Assembly (NCBI RefSeq): GCF_036967215.1
Contig: NZ_CP146016.1
Span: 1,268,501-1,332,500, forward strand
DNA length: 64,000 nt
Source of the DNA: Sulfolobus tengchongensis
Lineage (GTDB): Archaea > Thermoproteota > Thermoprotei_A > Sulfolobales > Sulfolobaceae
Direction: 5' to 3'
The notes beneath the pieces were generated by a model. It worked only from the letters and a program-made list of their open reading frames with translations, did not search any database and was not told the DNA's origin. The position numbers were made by a program, and so were the translations under genes. Positions within the stretch are counted from its first letter, which is position 1. Every line of letters begins with the position of its first letter. Shown one piece after another: positions 55,113 through 64,000 of this stretch.

Positions 55113-55877
55113 GTGCAGTACGAAATAATACTTCTAGCATTAATCGCTTCGCTAATGGTTGGTATTATAATCCTAATTTTATATTACATAGAAAAGATAA
55201 AGACCTATGTGGGAGTTTTTTTCATATATTTTTCACTGATAATGATGATAACTATGTTCGTAGGTGCATCGTTATATCTCTTTTATCCATCAACTTCTTC
55301 ACTTGCAATAGCATTTGGGATAAACGCTTTCCTTATGATACCGTTAATAGCATATTTCTTAATGACAATAAGAAAGCTGGTCAATAGGCATTTTAGAGGA
55401 GAAAGAACACATATTGTGTTTTTTTCAATCTTACTTGTAGTTAACGAGGTATTAATGGGATCTACATTTGGAATTGCACAATTTGGTCCGTCTCGCTTTA
55501 TCACACCTTACTATGCTTTTTATTATTCGATAAATAGTTACTGGTTTTTTTACCCAATGATGGCAGAAATGCTAGCGCTGTATATACTACACTATTTGAA
55601 GGGGCTTACGTATAGGGAAGTGTTTCCTCTAATAGGTGCGGTTGCTTTTCCACCAACTGCATTTGACTACTCTGAGTGGTTTTACTCTGCATTAATATTC
55701 TCCCTAGGTTTCTCACTCGTGGGGGTAATATCGTCGAAGAAGATTTGGAGGTACATGTACTCTGCATTAGCTGTGGCAATTTTACTTCTCTTAATAAATC
55801 CTATACCCTATGATATCTTAATAATAATTTCGATGATCTTATATTATCTATATCTTCTACCTTTAGGTAATAGGTAA
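55113..55877 (+). CDS. Polytopic membrane protein, unknown
   Basis: 254 residues, about seven hydrophobic helices, with few long loops. Start GTG at 55113 (MQYEIIL). The 3' end overlaps the convergent 523-aa secreted protein gene by 15 bp. Located at the edge of a pilin assembly cluster but on the other strand. Family not recognised. Confidence 0.55.
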   Translation: MQYEIILLALIASLMVGIIILILYYIEKIKTYVGVFFIYFSLIMMITMFVGASLYLFYPSTSSLAIAFGINAFLMIPLIAYFLMTIRKLVNRHFRGERTHIVFFSILLVVNEVLMGSTFGIAQFGPSRFITPYYAFYYSINSYWFFYPMMAEMLALYILHYLKGLTYREVFPLIGAVAFPPTAFDYSEWFYSALIFSLGFSLVGVISSKKIWRYMYSALAVAILLLLINPIPYDILIIISMILYYLYLLPLGNR

Positions 55878-57434
55878 GTTTTCTCCGAGTGTATTTCCAT
55901 TAACTACAATAACAAAAAAGGGTAAGACTAAGGGAAATTCGTCCGCATCAACATTTAACATGCTTTCATTTATTGGTATCATGGTGGGTAAGCTAAATAT
56001 ATAACGTGAGAAATTAGGCAAGTTTGGGGTTCCATTAAACATTATTGTTAAAGACGTATTAGTTAAGGAGAAGTTTAATAAAAAAGGAGGAGAATAAGAA
56101 GTGACGTTATAGGTTATATTAAGAATTATTGGTAAAGCTGATAGGAACGGCATGTTCTCGTAGGCGATTTGAAATGACGAGATATTGTATTGCATTAAAT
56201 TATTTGTGTTAACTAAGCTTACAGTAATGTTTAGCGGAAAATAACCTAAATACACCGTAGACCCACCAACTTTAATTGGATTAAGTTGAGTTTGCTCATA
56301 GTTTGTTAACATTTTATAATAATAATAATACGAATAATTATAACCTTCATAGCTTATGTAAACTGGAGAGTTATTGCCTTTAGCCATAACCCACAATTGG
56401 CTGTATTTTCCTATCTTATAAAATTCATTATTAGACGAATTTGTAACATTATAAGTATATAATATCATATAAAGGGGGACGTATCCACTCTCTTTTACGT
56501 AAGGAGTAATATCATACCCATTTGCAAAGTTTACTGGACCATACTTAAAAAAGTTATAAGATGTATTATAGTATATAGAGAAGTATCCAACTGAGGTGCT
56601 AGCAAGTACACCATTATTATTTTTGTAGATCATATATACAGTTCCATTCCACCAGCCATATCCTGGATAAATTAGATAGCTTTTATTATTTTTGGAATTA
56701 ACGGCTTTTATAAAGGTCACATTTTCAAAATAACTTATTTTTACCTTATAACACAATATAGTAATCCCATTCAATATTAGATTTGGTTGGTTTAATGATG
56801 GTGAAATACTTATGTTATAAAGGGGAGGTGTAGTATTATATATTAGCTCTACACTAGTTATGTTTTTAGGGCCTAAGCTATGATTTGAAGATGTTTTTAA
56901 ACTTAATATACTTTCATTTCCTATGTTTACAGTTGTATAGTTTTCATTAGACTCGTTTGTTGCTAACGTTTTTGATGATGGAGGAAGTAATGCTAGGGAA
57001 AATGCATTACCGGTTGTACTTACGAAACTTATCTGACCACTGGTTATATTTGGTCTTATTAATATTGTCTCTCCCGGACTTAGAACTATTCCATTTCTTG
57101 TTAGTGAACCATTAGTGAATATAATTAATTTATTTATTGGAAATGTGAAAGTATTCCCAGTGAACGTTGTTTCTATAACGTACTCTATGCCGTACACTCC
57201 TTCTGTGTCTGATAGGTAAACATGCGGTATGAACGATATGGTCTCGTTTTTAAGTTCCTCTACAACCCAATAATAGCCAACCTTAGCTCTGTTTATGATT
57301 TCAGAATCTACCTTGTTTTGAATGTTATATGACTGTACTTCGTTCTCATGATCTAGGATAACTACGCCTACTAGAATCGAAAAGAGTACTATGATAACTA
57401 GAGTAATTGCAAGTAATCCTAAACTATCTTGCAT
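55863..57434 (-). CDS. Large secreted, membrane-anchored protein of pilin cluster
   Basis: 523 residues. A single N-terminal hydrophobic helix (about 5-27), then about 490 residues rich in Asn, Tyr, Ser and Thr with many N-x-S/T sites, as expected for a heavily glycosylated extracellular protein. The N-terminus (MQDSLGLLAITLV) resembles a prepilin hydrophobic segment but lacks the usual basic-Gly/Ala cleavage site. It is the last gene on the pilin operon strand, 33 bp after the platform gene. It may be the adhesive or structural component. Confidence 0.6.
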   Translation of the reverse strand: MQDSLGLLAITLVIIVLFSILVGVVILDHENEVQSYNIQNKVDSEIINRAKVGYYWVVEELKNETISFIPHVYLSDTEGVYGIEYVIETTFTGNTFTFPINKLIIFTNGSLTRNGIVLSPGETILIRPNITSGQISFVSTTGNAFSLALLPPSSKTLATNESNENYTTVNIGNESILSLKTSSNHSLGPKNITSVELIYNTTPPLYNISISPSLNQPNLILNGITILCYKVKISYFENVTFIKAVNSKNNKSYLIYPGYGWWNGTVYMIYKNNNGVLASTSVGYFSIYYNTSYNFFKYGPVNFANGYDITPYVKESGYVPLYMILYTYNVTNSSNNEFYKIGKYSQLWVMAKGNNSPVYISYEGYNYSYYYYYKMLTNYEQTQLNPIKVGGSTVYLGYFPLNITVSLVNTNNLMQYNISSFQIAYENMPFLSALPIILNITYNVTSYSPPFLLNFSLTNTSLTIMFNGTPNLPNFSRYIFSLPTMIPINESMLNVDADEFPLVLPFFVIVVNGNTLGENLPIT

Positions 57435-57467
57435 TATAAAAAATAGGAAAAGATAAAATATAAACGT

Positions 57468-59453
57468 TTAGATCGAGAAGAATTTTAGAACTATTGGTTC
57501 AATAACGTTAAAGGAATGTATGGATAGTAAAGCAAGAGCTACTCCTATAGTCGGCATTAACATATATTGTACAGTGCCGTATAATGCTTTTGTAACCAGT
57601 AATCCAATAGTAAACGTTGATATGATAATGAATGTGAACATTTGAATCACGGTTGTTGGCAATAATATAAGCTGGTTAATAATATTAGGAAACTGTGATA
57701 TTCCTATATTACTAGTTGGCACGCTTATTATTGAAAATGAGCCTATAATTACTATAGCTATTAGTATTGTAACTATTAATAAGATTGGTGTTAAAATTCC
57801 TAAAACTTGATAGGCACGCATTCTGGAGAAAGCCTCCTTTTTTGACTCAACGAAGTTAAGTGTGAATTCTGTTAAATATTCTAATAAGTCTGGTCTTACA
57901 GTACCACTTTCTATTAGGATTTGAACTGTGGTTAGTGCAAATTTGCCAAGCCAACTTCTAGTATTTATTCTAGCTCTAGTTATGGGTATTCCCATGGAAT
58001 CTTGCTTGACCAACTCATCTAAAATCCTATTGAACTCTCTTCTATATTTTTTCTCACTAGCTAAAGTTTTGATCGCTCTGGATAAATCATATCCTATTTT
58101 CCTGAACTCAGTAATGTCTCTTAAAAATTGTGGTAAGGAATTTTCGACATCGTTAATCTCTCTTATCTGATTCTGGACAAATATTGTGAGTATAAGAGAA
58201 AACGTTAGTAAACCTAGCCCTATTGCGTAATAAATTTTATTAATGAATATTTCTATTAAACCTCCTACAATAAGTGTTAATGCAAATGCTAATAATAACT
58301 GAATTACGTTAAGTCCTAAGTTATCCATGTATCTGGGTCTATTGTTTACAGTTATTGCGTACAAGATTGTACCGAATAATATAGGTATTACCAACAAGAA
58401 CGATATAACTGCACCACTTGTAAAGAAAGCCAACGCTATTAGGAACATTGGGAATATTAAAAATAGAATCACTATTAGTTCTCCCAGGAATGACGTTCTT
58501 TCAGAGTAAAATCGCCATCTGAATTGTAACCAATTAAGGAATTCCCTAGCCTTCTGAAATAGATAAGCTTCAATATCCCCACCACTTCTTAGAATTGAAG
58601 TATAACCAGATAAAAACCAAGAATAATCTCTATTTAGAGTTAGCTTAGCTCTATGTTCCAGCGCATCAAGAGGAGATTTTCCAAAGAAATCCACATCTCT
58701 TAAAATAAGTAAGGCTTCCTTTTTCATTGCCTTAAAGATTGGAAATTCTATAATCTTCTTTATCCCTTCATATATTGTTGTACCACTTGCGTTAACTATT
58801 GTAATTAATGTAACAAAAAACGGTATTTCGTCTTGTATATTTTCCCTCATTTCTCTAGCCTTACTCTTGTATTTCTGTTCCGGATAAATGATAAAAAATA
58901 ACGGTACGCACAATAATATGAAAGGTAAAGGTGATAATGTTGCTAAGCTAAGTGTAAGGGATATTGGTATTATTACTAGTATTGATATAAGAAAGTAGGC
59001 CGTATATTTTATTCCAACCTCGGTCGGGCTAATTAATTCAGCGCTCGCTTTTATATATTGTTCAGTTCGTTCTCTTATCCAATTTGCAATTACGCTTAGT
59101 CTACTGCTTGTGATAATCCTAGATTGTAAAATTGTCGATAATGGCACGCCTTCTTCAAACTCACTCCTAATCCTACTATAGTTTATTGCAAATGTAATAC
59201 TTAATACGACTATTCCACCGATAAACAAACCTAAAAGTAGTGCCTGAAGAACTAATAAGAAGCCTAATGCGTCTCCTAACGCTATTGCCGGATTTACTAC
59301 AATATATTGAAAGAAATTCGACATAACGTCTAGGAAGTGTTGTCTAAATAAAGTTATAATTAAGTCTAATAAACCAGAAAGTACAACTAGAAATAGGAAA
59401 TCATACGAGATTATGTTAGCTAATTTAAGCTTTCTCTCGCTCAATACTATCAC
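57468..59453 (-). CDS. basF: Archaeal type IV pilus/bindosome assembly membrane platform
   Basis: 661 residues and about nine membrane helices, containing two TadC/T2SF-like domains. Known partner of a secretion ATPase in Sulfolobus class III-signal assembly systems (Bas, Ups, Aap). The start overlaps the ATPase stop by 29 bp. Gene order (three prepilins, ATPase, platform) fits the bas (bindosome) operon better than ups or aap; the symbol is inferred from that. Confidence 0.82.
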   Translation of the reverse strand: MIVLSERKLKLANIISYDFLFLVVLSGLLDLIITLFRQHFLDVMSNFFQYIVVNPAIALGDALGFLLVLQALLLGLFIGGIVVLSITFAINYSRIRSEFEEGVPLSTILQSRIITSSRLSVIANWIRERTEQYIKASAELISPTEVGIKYTAYFLISILVIIPISLTLSLATLSPLPFILLCVPLFFIIYPEQKYKSKAREMRENIQDEIPFFVTLITIVNASGTTIYEGIKKIIEFPIFKAMKKEALLILRDVDFFGKSPLDALEHRAKLTLNRDYSWFLSGYTSILRSGGDIEAYLFQKAREFLNWLQFRWRFYSERTSFLGELIVILFLIFPMFLIALAFFTSGAVISFLLVIPILFGTILYAITVNNRPRYMDNLGLNVIQLLLAFALTLIVGGLIEIFINKIYYAIGLGLLTFSLILTIFVQNQIREINDVENSLPQFLRDITEFRKIGYDLSRAIKTLASEKKYRREFNRILDELVKQDSMGIPITRARINTRSWLGKFALTTVQILIESGTVRPDLLEYLTEFTLNFVESKKEAFSRMRAYQVLGILTPILLIVTILIAIVIIGSFSIISVPTSNIGISQFPNIINQLILLPTTVIQMFTFIIISTFTIGLLVTKALYGTVQYMLMPTIGVALALLSIHSFNVIEPIVLKFFSI

Positions 59454-60987
59454 CGTTACTCGTATAGTATTTAACTAATTCCTTTGCTAGGTCTTCATAA
59501 TCCTTAATACCTTTTTCAGCTAACCCTCTTAACAATAATACTCGGTTTTTTACCTCTGTATAGAGCCTTTCTTTGCTCCATCCCAATAATTCCCTAGCTC
59601 TCTCAAGTTGAACACTGTTGATTTCTTTTATGTCATGAGGGAAGAAATCTTTTCTATCATAGTCATATCTAAACACTTCTTTAAATTCATCCCCTATGTT
59701 TTCAACTATGGAAACTATCTTTCTGTTCATCTTTTTATTATCGCTCTCAATTCTCTTTATAGTTGCCACCACAGATATTAGTTGTTTAAACTGTAGGGAC
59801 ATTTCAGGTCCTAATAGACCACTAATTCTAGTTATTAAATCCACGTGATTAGAACCATGAAAAGTTGTAAGACCACCATGACCGCTGGCGACAGCTTGCA
59901 CTAGCCATTCGATTTCCTTTCCCCTTACCTCTCCCACTATTATGTAATCCGGTCTATATCTAAGTGAGAGTCTAACTAAATCATAAAAGCTTATATCCTT
60001 CCCACCTTCATAGGTAGATGGTCTCGTATAAAATTGTATCCAATATTTATGGGGTAATTTTAATTCTGGAGTATCCTCTATGGTTAAGTATTTCGCTAAG
60101 GGGTTTAACAGCATCAAAAGAGCGTTTAACGCAGTAGTTTTCCCACTGCCAGTTGGGCCTACAAGAAATGTGAATAATTTCGCCTCAGCTATTATCCATA
60201 AGTAAACTGCCATTAATTCACTTAACGTGCCGTAATTGTATATTAGATCTATTATTGTTAAAGGTTTCTCCGGAAATTTTCTTATATTAAATGTTGTACC
60301 TCTGCTAATTTCTTCGCCATAACTTACTGCTACTCTGTGACCCTCCGGTAACATAAAATCTTGTAGGGGAATTGCGGTACTTACACTTCTCCCGCCTAAA
60401 GATGCAAGTCTTTCTATTAATCTCCTCACTTTTAATTCGCTTCCAAGCACAATATTCGTTTCTAATCTAGGCCATTCACTATGTCTACTATGGACTACTG
60501 AAACGGGAGTATTTGGAGATACTAATTCTATTTCCTCTATGTAAGGGTCACTCATGGGAGGTTGTATAACTGAATATTTTATTTCTCGTGTAATATAATA
60601 CATGAATTTCCTTAAATTTCTTTTAACGTCGCCTATAACTCCTAACTTTGCCGCGATTTTCAGTACTTCATCTTGTAATTTAGACAAATCAATATTCTTA
60701 TTCGATACCGCATTTGAGGGTGAGTATATTAGGCCATCCAATATCGCCATAAGAATTCTATTTTCCCTCTGATCGAGTAAGGGTTCATTAATTAAGTAGT
60801 AACCTATTCCATCTTTTTCAGCAATGTATATCTCAACGTCATATGGAGGTATGGTATATTGGTCTATAACGTTATAATTTTCAGTATTAGCCCTTAGTGT
60901 AATAAGTCCAGATTCGTCAAACGACTGAAGGTAATAAGACAATTCTTCAAATTTATTATTTGATCTCTTTTTACCAATAAGTGCCAT
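59425..60987 (-). CDS. basE: Archaeal type IV pilus/bindosome assembly ATPase
   Basis: 520 residues, a type II/IV secretion ATPase. Walker A VGPTGSGKTTALN (about 278), Asp box IEDTPELKLP, Walker B DYIIVGEVRGKE (about 345) and His box in SGHGGLTTFHGS. It powers assembly of class III-signal proteins. TATA-like sequence lies upstream of 60987, separated by about 240 bp from the prepilin genes, so it may have its own promoter. Confidence 0.88.
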   Translation of the reverse strand: MALIGKKRSNNKFEELSYYLQSFDESGLITLRANTENYNVIDQYTIPPYDVEIYIAEKDGIGYYLINEPLLDQRENRILMAILDGLIYSPSNAVSNKNIDLSKLQDEVLKIAAKLGVIGDVKRNLRKFMYYITREIKYSVIQPPMSDPYIEEIELVSPNTPVSVVHSRHSEWPRLETNIVLGSELKVRRLIERLASLGGRSVSTAIPLQDFMLPEGHRVAVSYGEEISRGTTFNIRKFPEKPLTIIDLIYNYGTLSELMAVYLWIIAEAKLFTFLVGPTGSGKTTALNALLMLLNPLAKYLTIEDTPELKLPHKYWIQFYTRPSTYEGGKDISFYDLVRLSLRYRPDYIIVGEVRGKEIEWLVQAVASGHGGLTTFHGSNHVDLITRISGLLGPEMSLQFKQLISVVATIKRIESDNKKMNRKIVSIVENIGDEFKEVFRYDYDRKDFFPHDIKEINSVQLERARELLGWSKERLYTEVKNRVLLLRGLAEKGIKDYEDLAKELVKYYTSNGDSIEREKA

Positions 60988-61228
60988 ATGTGTATTTAAA
61001 AATTAAAAAATAAAATACTTTATTGTCATTATCCATGAATACTTTATATAAGCTATTTGAATTTCCGTAGATATTAAGTAATTATCCTTATAATACAGTA
61101 TGAAAGTATCTAAAATGTCATACTCTAAGTAGCAACTTTTGAAGTTCTTTACTACCTTATGAGTATAAAAAAGTAGGGAGAAAATGATTATTTTAACAAT
61201 AACTCACAATTGCAACTTACTTACATTC

Positions 61229-61651
61229 CTACTCATCAATGACCTCAGTTGATGTAGAATAAGTTTGTCCGTTAACGTATTTTGCGGTTATTACAATAAC
61301 ATAACTATTACCCTCAATCGCTTTAGATACTGCAATCGTAAAGGCATACGTTTGGCCTGGTGCTATACTAATGGTAGTATTTGTATAGCTCGCTATGACT
61401 GTGGCGTTGTTTTGAGGATGTATCTGTATAATTATACTAGTTATGTTACTTGCTCCTTGATTAATAATATCACCAGTTAAAATCCCTCCAACCATTTGCA
61501 CATTGTTCAGCGTTAAACCAGTAGTAATCATGCTATGTCTAAGCACACTGAAGAAGTAATAGCTAATTAGACTAACCGCAGCAATTGCGACTAATATCAA
61601 TAATACAGTAACTAATGCGTTCTCTAAAGCCTTCTTATTTTTCCTCTTCAT
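61229..61651 (-). CDS. basC: Prepilin-like protein with class III signal peptide
   Basis: 140 residues. The N-terminus MKRKNKKALENALVTVLL has the basic run, Ala cleavage position (KKA|LE) and hydrophobic helix of a PibD-processed precursor. The remainder is beta-rich with N-glycosylation sites. Third of three tandem prepilin genes. Letter A/B/C assignment is by order only. Confidence 0.72.
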   Translation of the reverse strand: MKRKNKKALENALVTVLLILVAIAAVSLISYYFFSVLRHSMITTGLTLNNVQMVGGILTGDIINQGASNITSIIIQIHPQNNATVIASYTNTTISIAPGQTYAFTIAVSKAIEGNSYVIVITAKYVNGQTYSTSTEVIDE

Positions 61652-61675
61652 ATTAAGATATATCTTTGATCTCCT

Positions 61676-62065
61676 TTATTTTACTTTTTCGCTTGATGGT
61701 ATGTAATAACTGTTGCCATAAGATGTTACTATCACGTATTGACTTGCAGGTTTCACCTTTATTATGACGTTTTGGTTAGGATCTATGGTAATGTTTTCTG
61801 GCTGGATCGAGATATTAGTCTTATTTATTAGCAATATCGCTACTATCTTGGTGACTACAGAACCTGCGTTATATATCGAGAGTGTTGAGTTTGAGTAACC
61901 TATCAATAGGCTCTCTTTAGCCTTGTTCGCGAGTATTTGCGAAACTTGAAGATACTCCTTTTGTAGACTCACGTATGTCGTACTTATATATAATAGTAAC
62001 CCAATAGTAGCGATTAGAAGAAAGAAAACTACCAGCATTGCGATTACGGACGCTTGTCCTTTCAT
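61676..62065 (-). CDS. basB: Prepilin-like protein with class III signal peptide
   Basis: 129 residues. MKG|QASVIAMLVVFFLL is a class III signal (cleavage after Gly3) followed by the pilin helix. Tail is beta-rich and Asn/Ser-rich. It lies 3 bp after the first prepilin gene's stop, so they are co-translated. Confidence 0.72.
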   Translation of the reverse strand: MKGQASVIAMLVVFFLLIATIGLLLYISTTYVSLQKEYLQVSQILANKAKESLLIGYSNSTLSIYNAGSVVTKIVAILLINKTNISIQPENITIDPNQNVIIKVKPASQYVIVTSYGNSYYIPSSEKVK

Positions 62066-62068
62066 AGA

Positions 62069-62479
62069 TCACGCCTCTAATTCTATTAAATTGTTATTAG
62101 TAGTTTGTATAATAATATTAGTCGTGTTATCATAAACTTGTATTACATAGACTACTTGAGGATATAATACTCTAATATCTGTTGTCGTCGAATTATATAT
62201 AATGAATTTTATTGCAGTATGATTAACATAAATTTTGCTAACATTTATTGGTACATTACCAATATTTTCAACGTAAAAACAAGTGTGATTATCAGTTTGG
62301 TGATAGTATACAACACTTAAAATCTGGCCAGTGTCAATGTAATAATTTCTAAGTTCTTGGGATAGCCCATATTGATTGAGATTAACTACATGCAAATAGT
62401 ATATGGTGACTATTGCAATCGCAATTAATGTAACCAATATTAGAAAAACCACTGTTATAGCTTCAGAAATCGCCTTCAT
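62069..62479 (-). CDS. basA: Prepilin-like protein with class III signal peptide
   Basis: 136 residues. MKA|ISEAITVVFLILVTL is a class III signal (cleavage after Ala3), followed by a Thr/Asn-rich beta domain. First of the three prepilin genes, 50 bp after the zinc-ribbon membrane gene on the same strand. Confidence 0.72.
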   Translation of the reverse strand: MKAISEAITVVFLILVTLIAIAIVTIYYLHVVNLNQYGLSQELRNYYIDTGQILSVVYYHQTDNHTCFYVENIGNVPINVSKIYVNHTAIKFIIYNSTTTDIRVLYPQVVYVIQVYDNTTNIIIQTTNNNLIELEA

Positions 62480-62529
62480 TTACATAAAATAGTGAATAAA
62501 GTATATTTTAACTTAATGCAAACACACAT

Positions 62530-63270
62530 TTAGCTGATATCTCTTACCATTAAATAAGTTAGAATCGAAGTGTATGGAATTGCGAAAAGATTAAGCACTG
62601 GTATTAGACTAATGATTGAACCTATTAATATTATCAGTGAACTTATCGCATCTTGATTAAATGCTCTCGAATACCAATTTATCGCCTCTGTGATAGTCAT
62701 TGTCCTATTTAATACTATAGATGCTGAAATTATATACAATAATACTCCAACTAATCCTACTATTATCCATGTTAACGTTAAAGATCTGCTTATTCCCAGC
62801 AATATTCCCAGCACTACTAATATCACTGCAATAACAGATAATCTACTTAAACTACTTCTTGCGCTATAAAATGAAGCATTAAGGTTCGGTTGCACATTTC
62901 TTATAGCATCTTGAGCCATATATACAGTAGTGTGAACTGTACCAATGAAGAGAATTGAGCTTATTATACTTAATATTATGCTACTTATTAGCCCTACGAC
63001 CGTAAAGGCTATTGGCGAGATTAAACCTACTCCAGCGGTAATCGCACCTAAGATCGCAACCAAAACTATTTCTATAATTAGCATAATTACAGCAGGTACT
63101 ATTATTGAAAGATTCCTTGTAAAGATATCAAAAGCTAAAGTTGTCCTACTAGGTTGCGATGGTGGTGGAGCTGATAAAGGATACGATGATAGTAGTTGAT
63201 ATCCGCAATTTAAACAATAATTTGCAGTATCAACATTTACATATCCACATCTAGGGCATTGTTTAGGCAT
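62530..63270 (-). CDS. Zinc-ribbon membrane protein upstream of the pilin genes
   Basis: 246 residues. An N-terminal zinc ribbon (CPRCGYVN ... CLNCGYQL, residues 5-25), then a short linker and about five membrane helices. The helical part resembles DUF4013/DUF7544-like archaeal membrane proteins, uncertain. Its gene lies 50 bp upstream of the first prepilin gene and may belong to the same transcription unit. The Zn-ribbon faces the cytoplasm and may mediate protein interaction. Confidence 0.65.
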   Translation of the reverse strand: MPKQCPRCGYVNVDTANYCLNCGYQLLSSYPLSAPPPSQPSRTTLAFDIFTRNLSIIVPAVIMLIIEIVLVAILGAITAGVGLISPIAFTVVGLISSIILSIISSILFIGTVHTTVYMAQDAIRNVQPNLNASFYSARSSLSRLSVIAVILVVLGILLGISRSLTLTWIIVGLVGVLLYIISASIVLNRTMTITEAINWYSRAFNQDAISSLIILIGSIISLIPVLNLFAIPYTSILTYLMVRDIS

Positions 63271-63700
63271 ATTCTCTATCCATATTACTCTTCTTTATAC
63301 TTCTATAAATCAGCTTTGCGCCCGGCATTTCATCGATCATCGCGGCGGCACAGCACTAATCTCTTCATCTTAATAGAAATAGAGAAGCGAGCTATTAAAT
63401 CTTACATCCATCGCATTATAAACTTAGCTTAAATTATTAGTGATTTTAACCTTAGAAGTCTTATCTAGGTATGCTGTATGTTTATAATGTCTATTATTTT
63501 GAATATACTAACGTAGTAAGTTATCATAATACGTAATAAACTAATTCTTGTAGTTGAAATTTATTTCCATAATAGTTATAAAATTTTACTTAATATAGCT
63601 CCTTAAGCTTCGCTTTTAAGGGTAATGACTTACTAATGTATTAATACTTTGTCTTAGTTAAGTAAAGTATGCTTAAATTTGATCTTTTTCACAATTATCT
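63271..63700. other. Intergenic region with a G+C-rich patch
   Basis: 430 bp between divergent genes. Around 63313-63360 the G+C content is clearly higher than the surroundings (CGCGGCGGCACAG). On the minus strand a 25-codon frame covers it, but it overlaps the next gene's start and is not called. The rest is AT-rich with no feature. Confidence 0.45.
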
Positions 63701-63949
63701 ATGAGAATTAAGGATGCCATAAACATGATTATATGGAAGTACCCTGATAAATTGCATGATTACGTAGTTATTATAAAGGATAGATTAGCAGATAAAGGGC
63801 TGAAAGAGATTTATTTTAATGAAATTGAGAGGGTAGATAATTATTATTTATACTTGAAAGGTAATGAGGATATTGTAATTCCTCTGCATAGAGTTCTTAT
63901 GATTAGGAGAAAAAGTGATAACGCGACCATATGGAAACGTGGAGATTAA
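63701..63949 (+). CDS. UPF0248/DUF504 (MJ1316-type) protein
   Basis: 82 residues matching the small MJ1316/UPF0248 family: IKDAINMIIWKYPD at the N-terminus, IPLHRVLMIRR and IWKRGD at the end. The domain is annotated as recognising RNA 2',3'-cyclic phosphate ends, by analogy with its eukaryotic fusion to LENG9-type proteins. It stands alone with no clear partner here. ATG at 63701. Confidence 0.82.
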   Translation: MRIKDAINMIIWKYPDKLHDYVVIIKDRLADKGLKEIYFNEIERVDNYYLYLKGNEDIVIPLHRVLMIRRKSDNATIWKRGD

Positions 63950-64000
63950 TTATTTTGGTTAAATATATTCATTTAATGGATAAAGTTTTTATTGTCCTTT

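Overview
The window is AT-rich archaeal DNA from a thermoacidophilic member of the Sulfolobales, most probably Saccharolobus (Sulfolobus) solfataricus or a close relative. The basis is gene content: a Sox-type quinol oxidase (soxA/B/C with small subunits) beside a Rieske soxL, a sulerythrin-type rubrerythrin, a copper cluster with TRASH/YHS proteins, a bindosome-type pilin assembly operon with class III signal peptides, GH116 and gluconate-dehydratase-like enzymes, and insertion sequences of typical Sulfolobus type. Many starts lie about 25 bp downstream of a TATA box with no Shine-Dalgarno site, as expected of leaderless archaeal transcripts; genes inside operons overlap by a few bases. I saw no rRNA, tRNA or CRISPR array.

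Layout. 1-1236: 3' part of a SelD-related gene. 1237-2150: mobile-element debris, including a 204-bp element with a 4-bp target duplication. 2190-2813: ribbon-helix-helix type regulator. 3125-8138: a nested block of mobile elements. Two inverted copies of one IS110-family element abut the two ends of an ISH3-type element, and between one copy and the ISH3 element sits a 44-bp-TIR element that was itself hit by an IS1-type element with a perfect 8-bp target duplication. 8356-13552: glutamine synthetase-like ligase, copper amine oxidase and APC permease, which look like an amine-use module, with a perfect 33-bp palindrome in the divergent promoter. 13721-15195: decayed transposase debris. 15462-19048: three-subunit molybdenum aldehyde oxidoreductase, which could oxidise the aldehydes made by the amine oxidase. 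19143-19956: two related small proteins. 20039-22225: rubrerythrin, CCG-type Fe-S protein and DUF3501 protein, a tight redox trio. 22645-25665: a hypothetical gene, an ABC-2 exporter and a small HTH/zinc-finger protein. 25951-29580: copA, a 54-aa YHS metallochaperone gene, copR and a PAP2 phosphatase. 29941-37323: the Sox terminal oxidase (minus strand) and soxL plus two four-helix proteins (plus strand), separated by about 1.5 kb of mobile-element remains.

37599-39223: a membrane protein and an SDR. 39438-40616: sugar-acid dehydratase-like enolase-superfamily enzyme. 40679-53469: an oligosaccharide/peptide-type ABC importer (two permeases, a binding protein, two ATPases, one of them frameshifted), a NagA-like deacetylase, a GH116 glycosidase and an M1 aminopeptidase. 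Together these suggest uptake and breakdown of beta-linked, possibly N-acetylglucosamine-containing, oligosaccharides. 53486-55877: hypothetical genes. 55863-63270: three prepilin-like proteins, assembly ATPase, membrane platform, a large secreted protein and a zinc-ribbon membrane protein. 63701-63949: a UPF0248 (MJ1316-type) protein.

A recurrent theme is frame disruption at runs of six or seven A residues: both IS110 copies, the ISH3 transposase and the second ABC ATPase. Functions are assigned from motifs and family knowledge by eye; no database search was possible.
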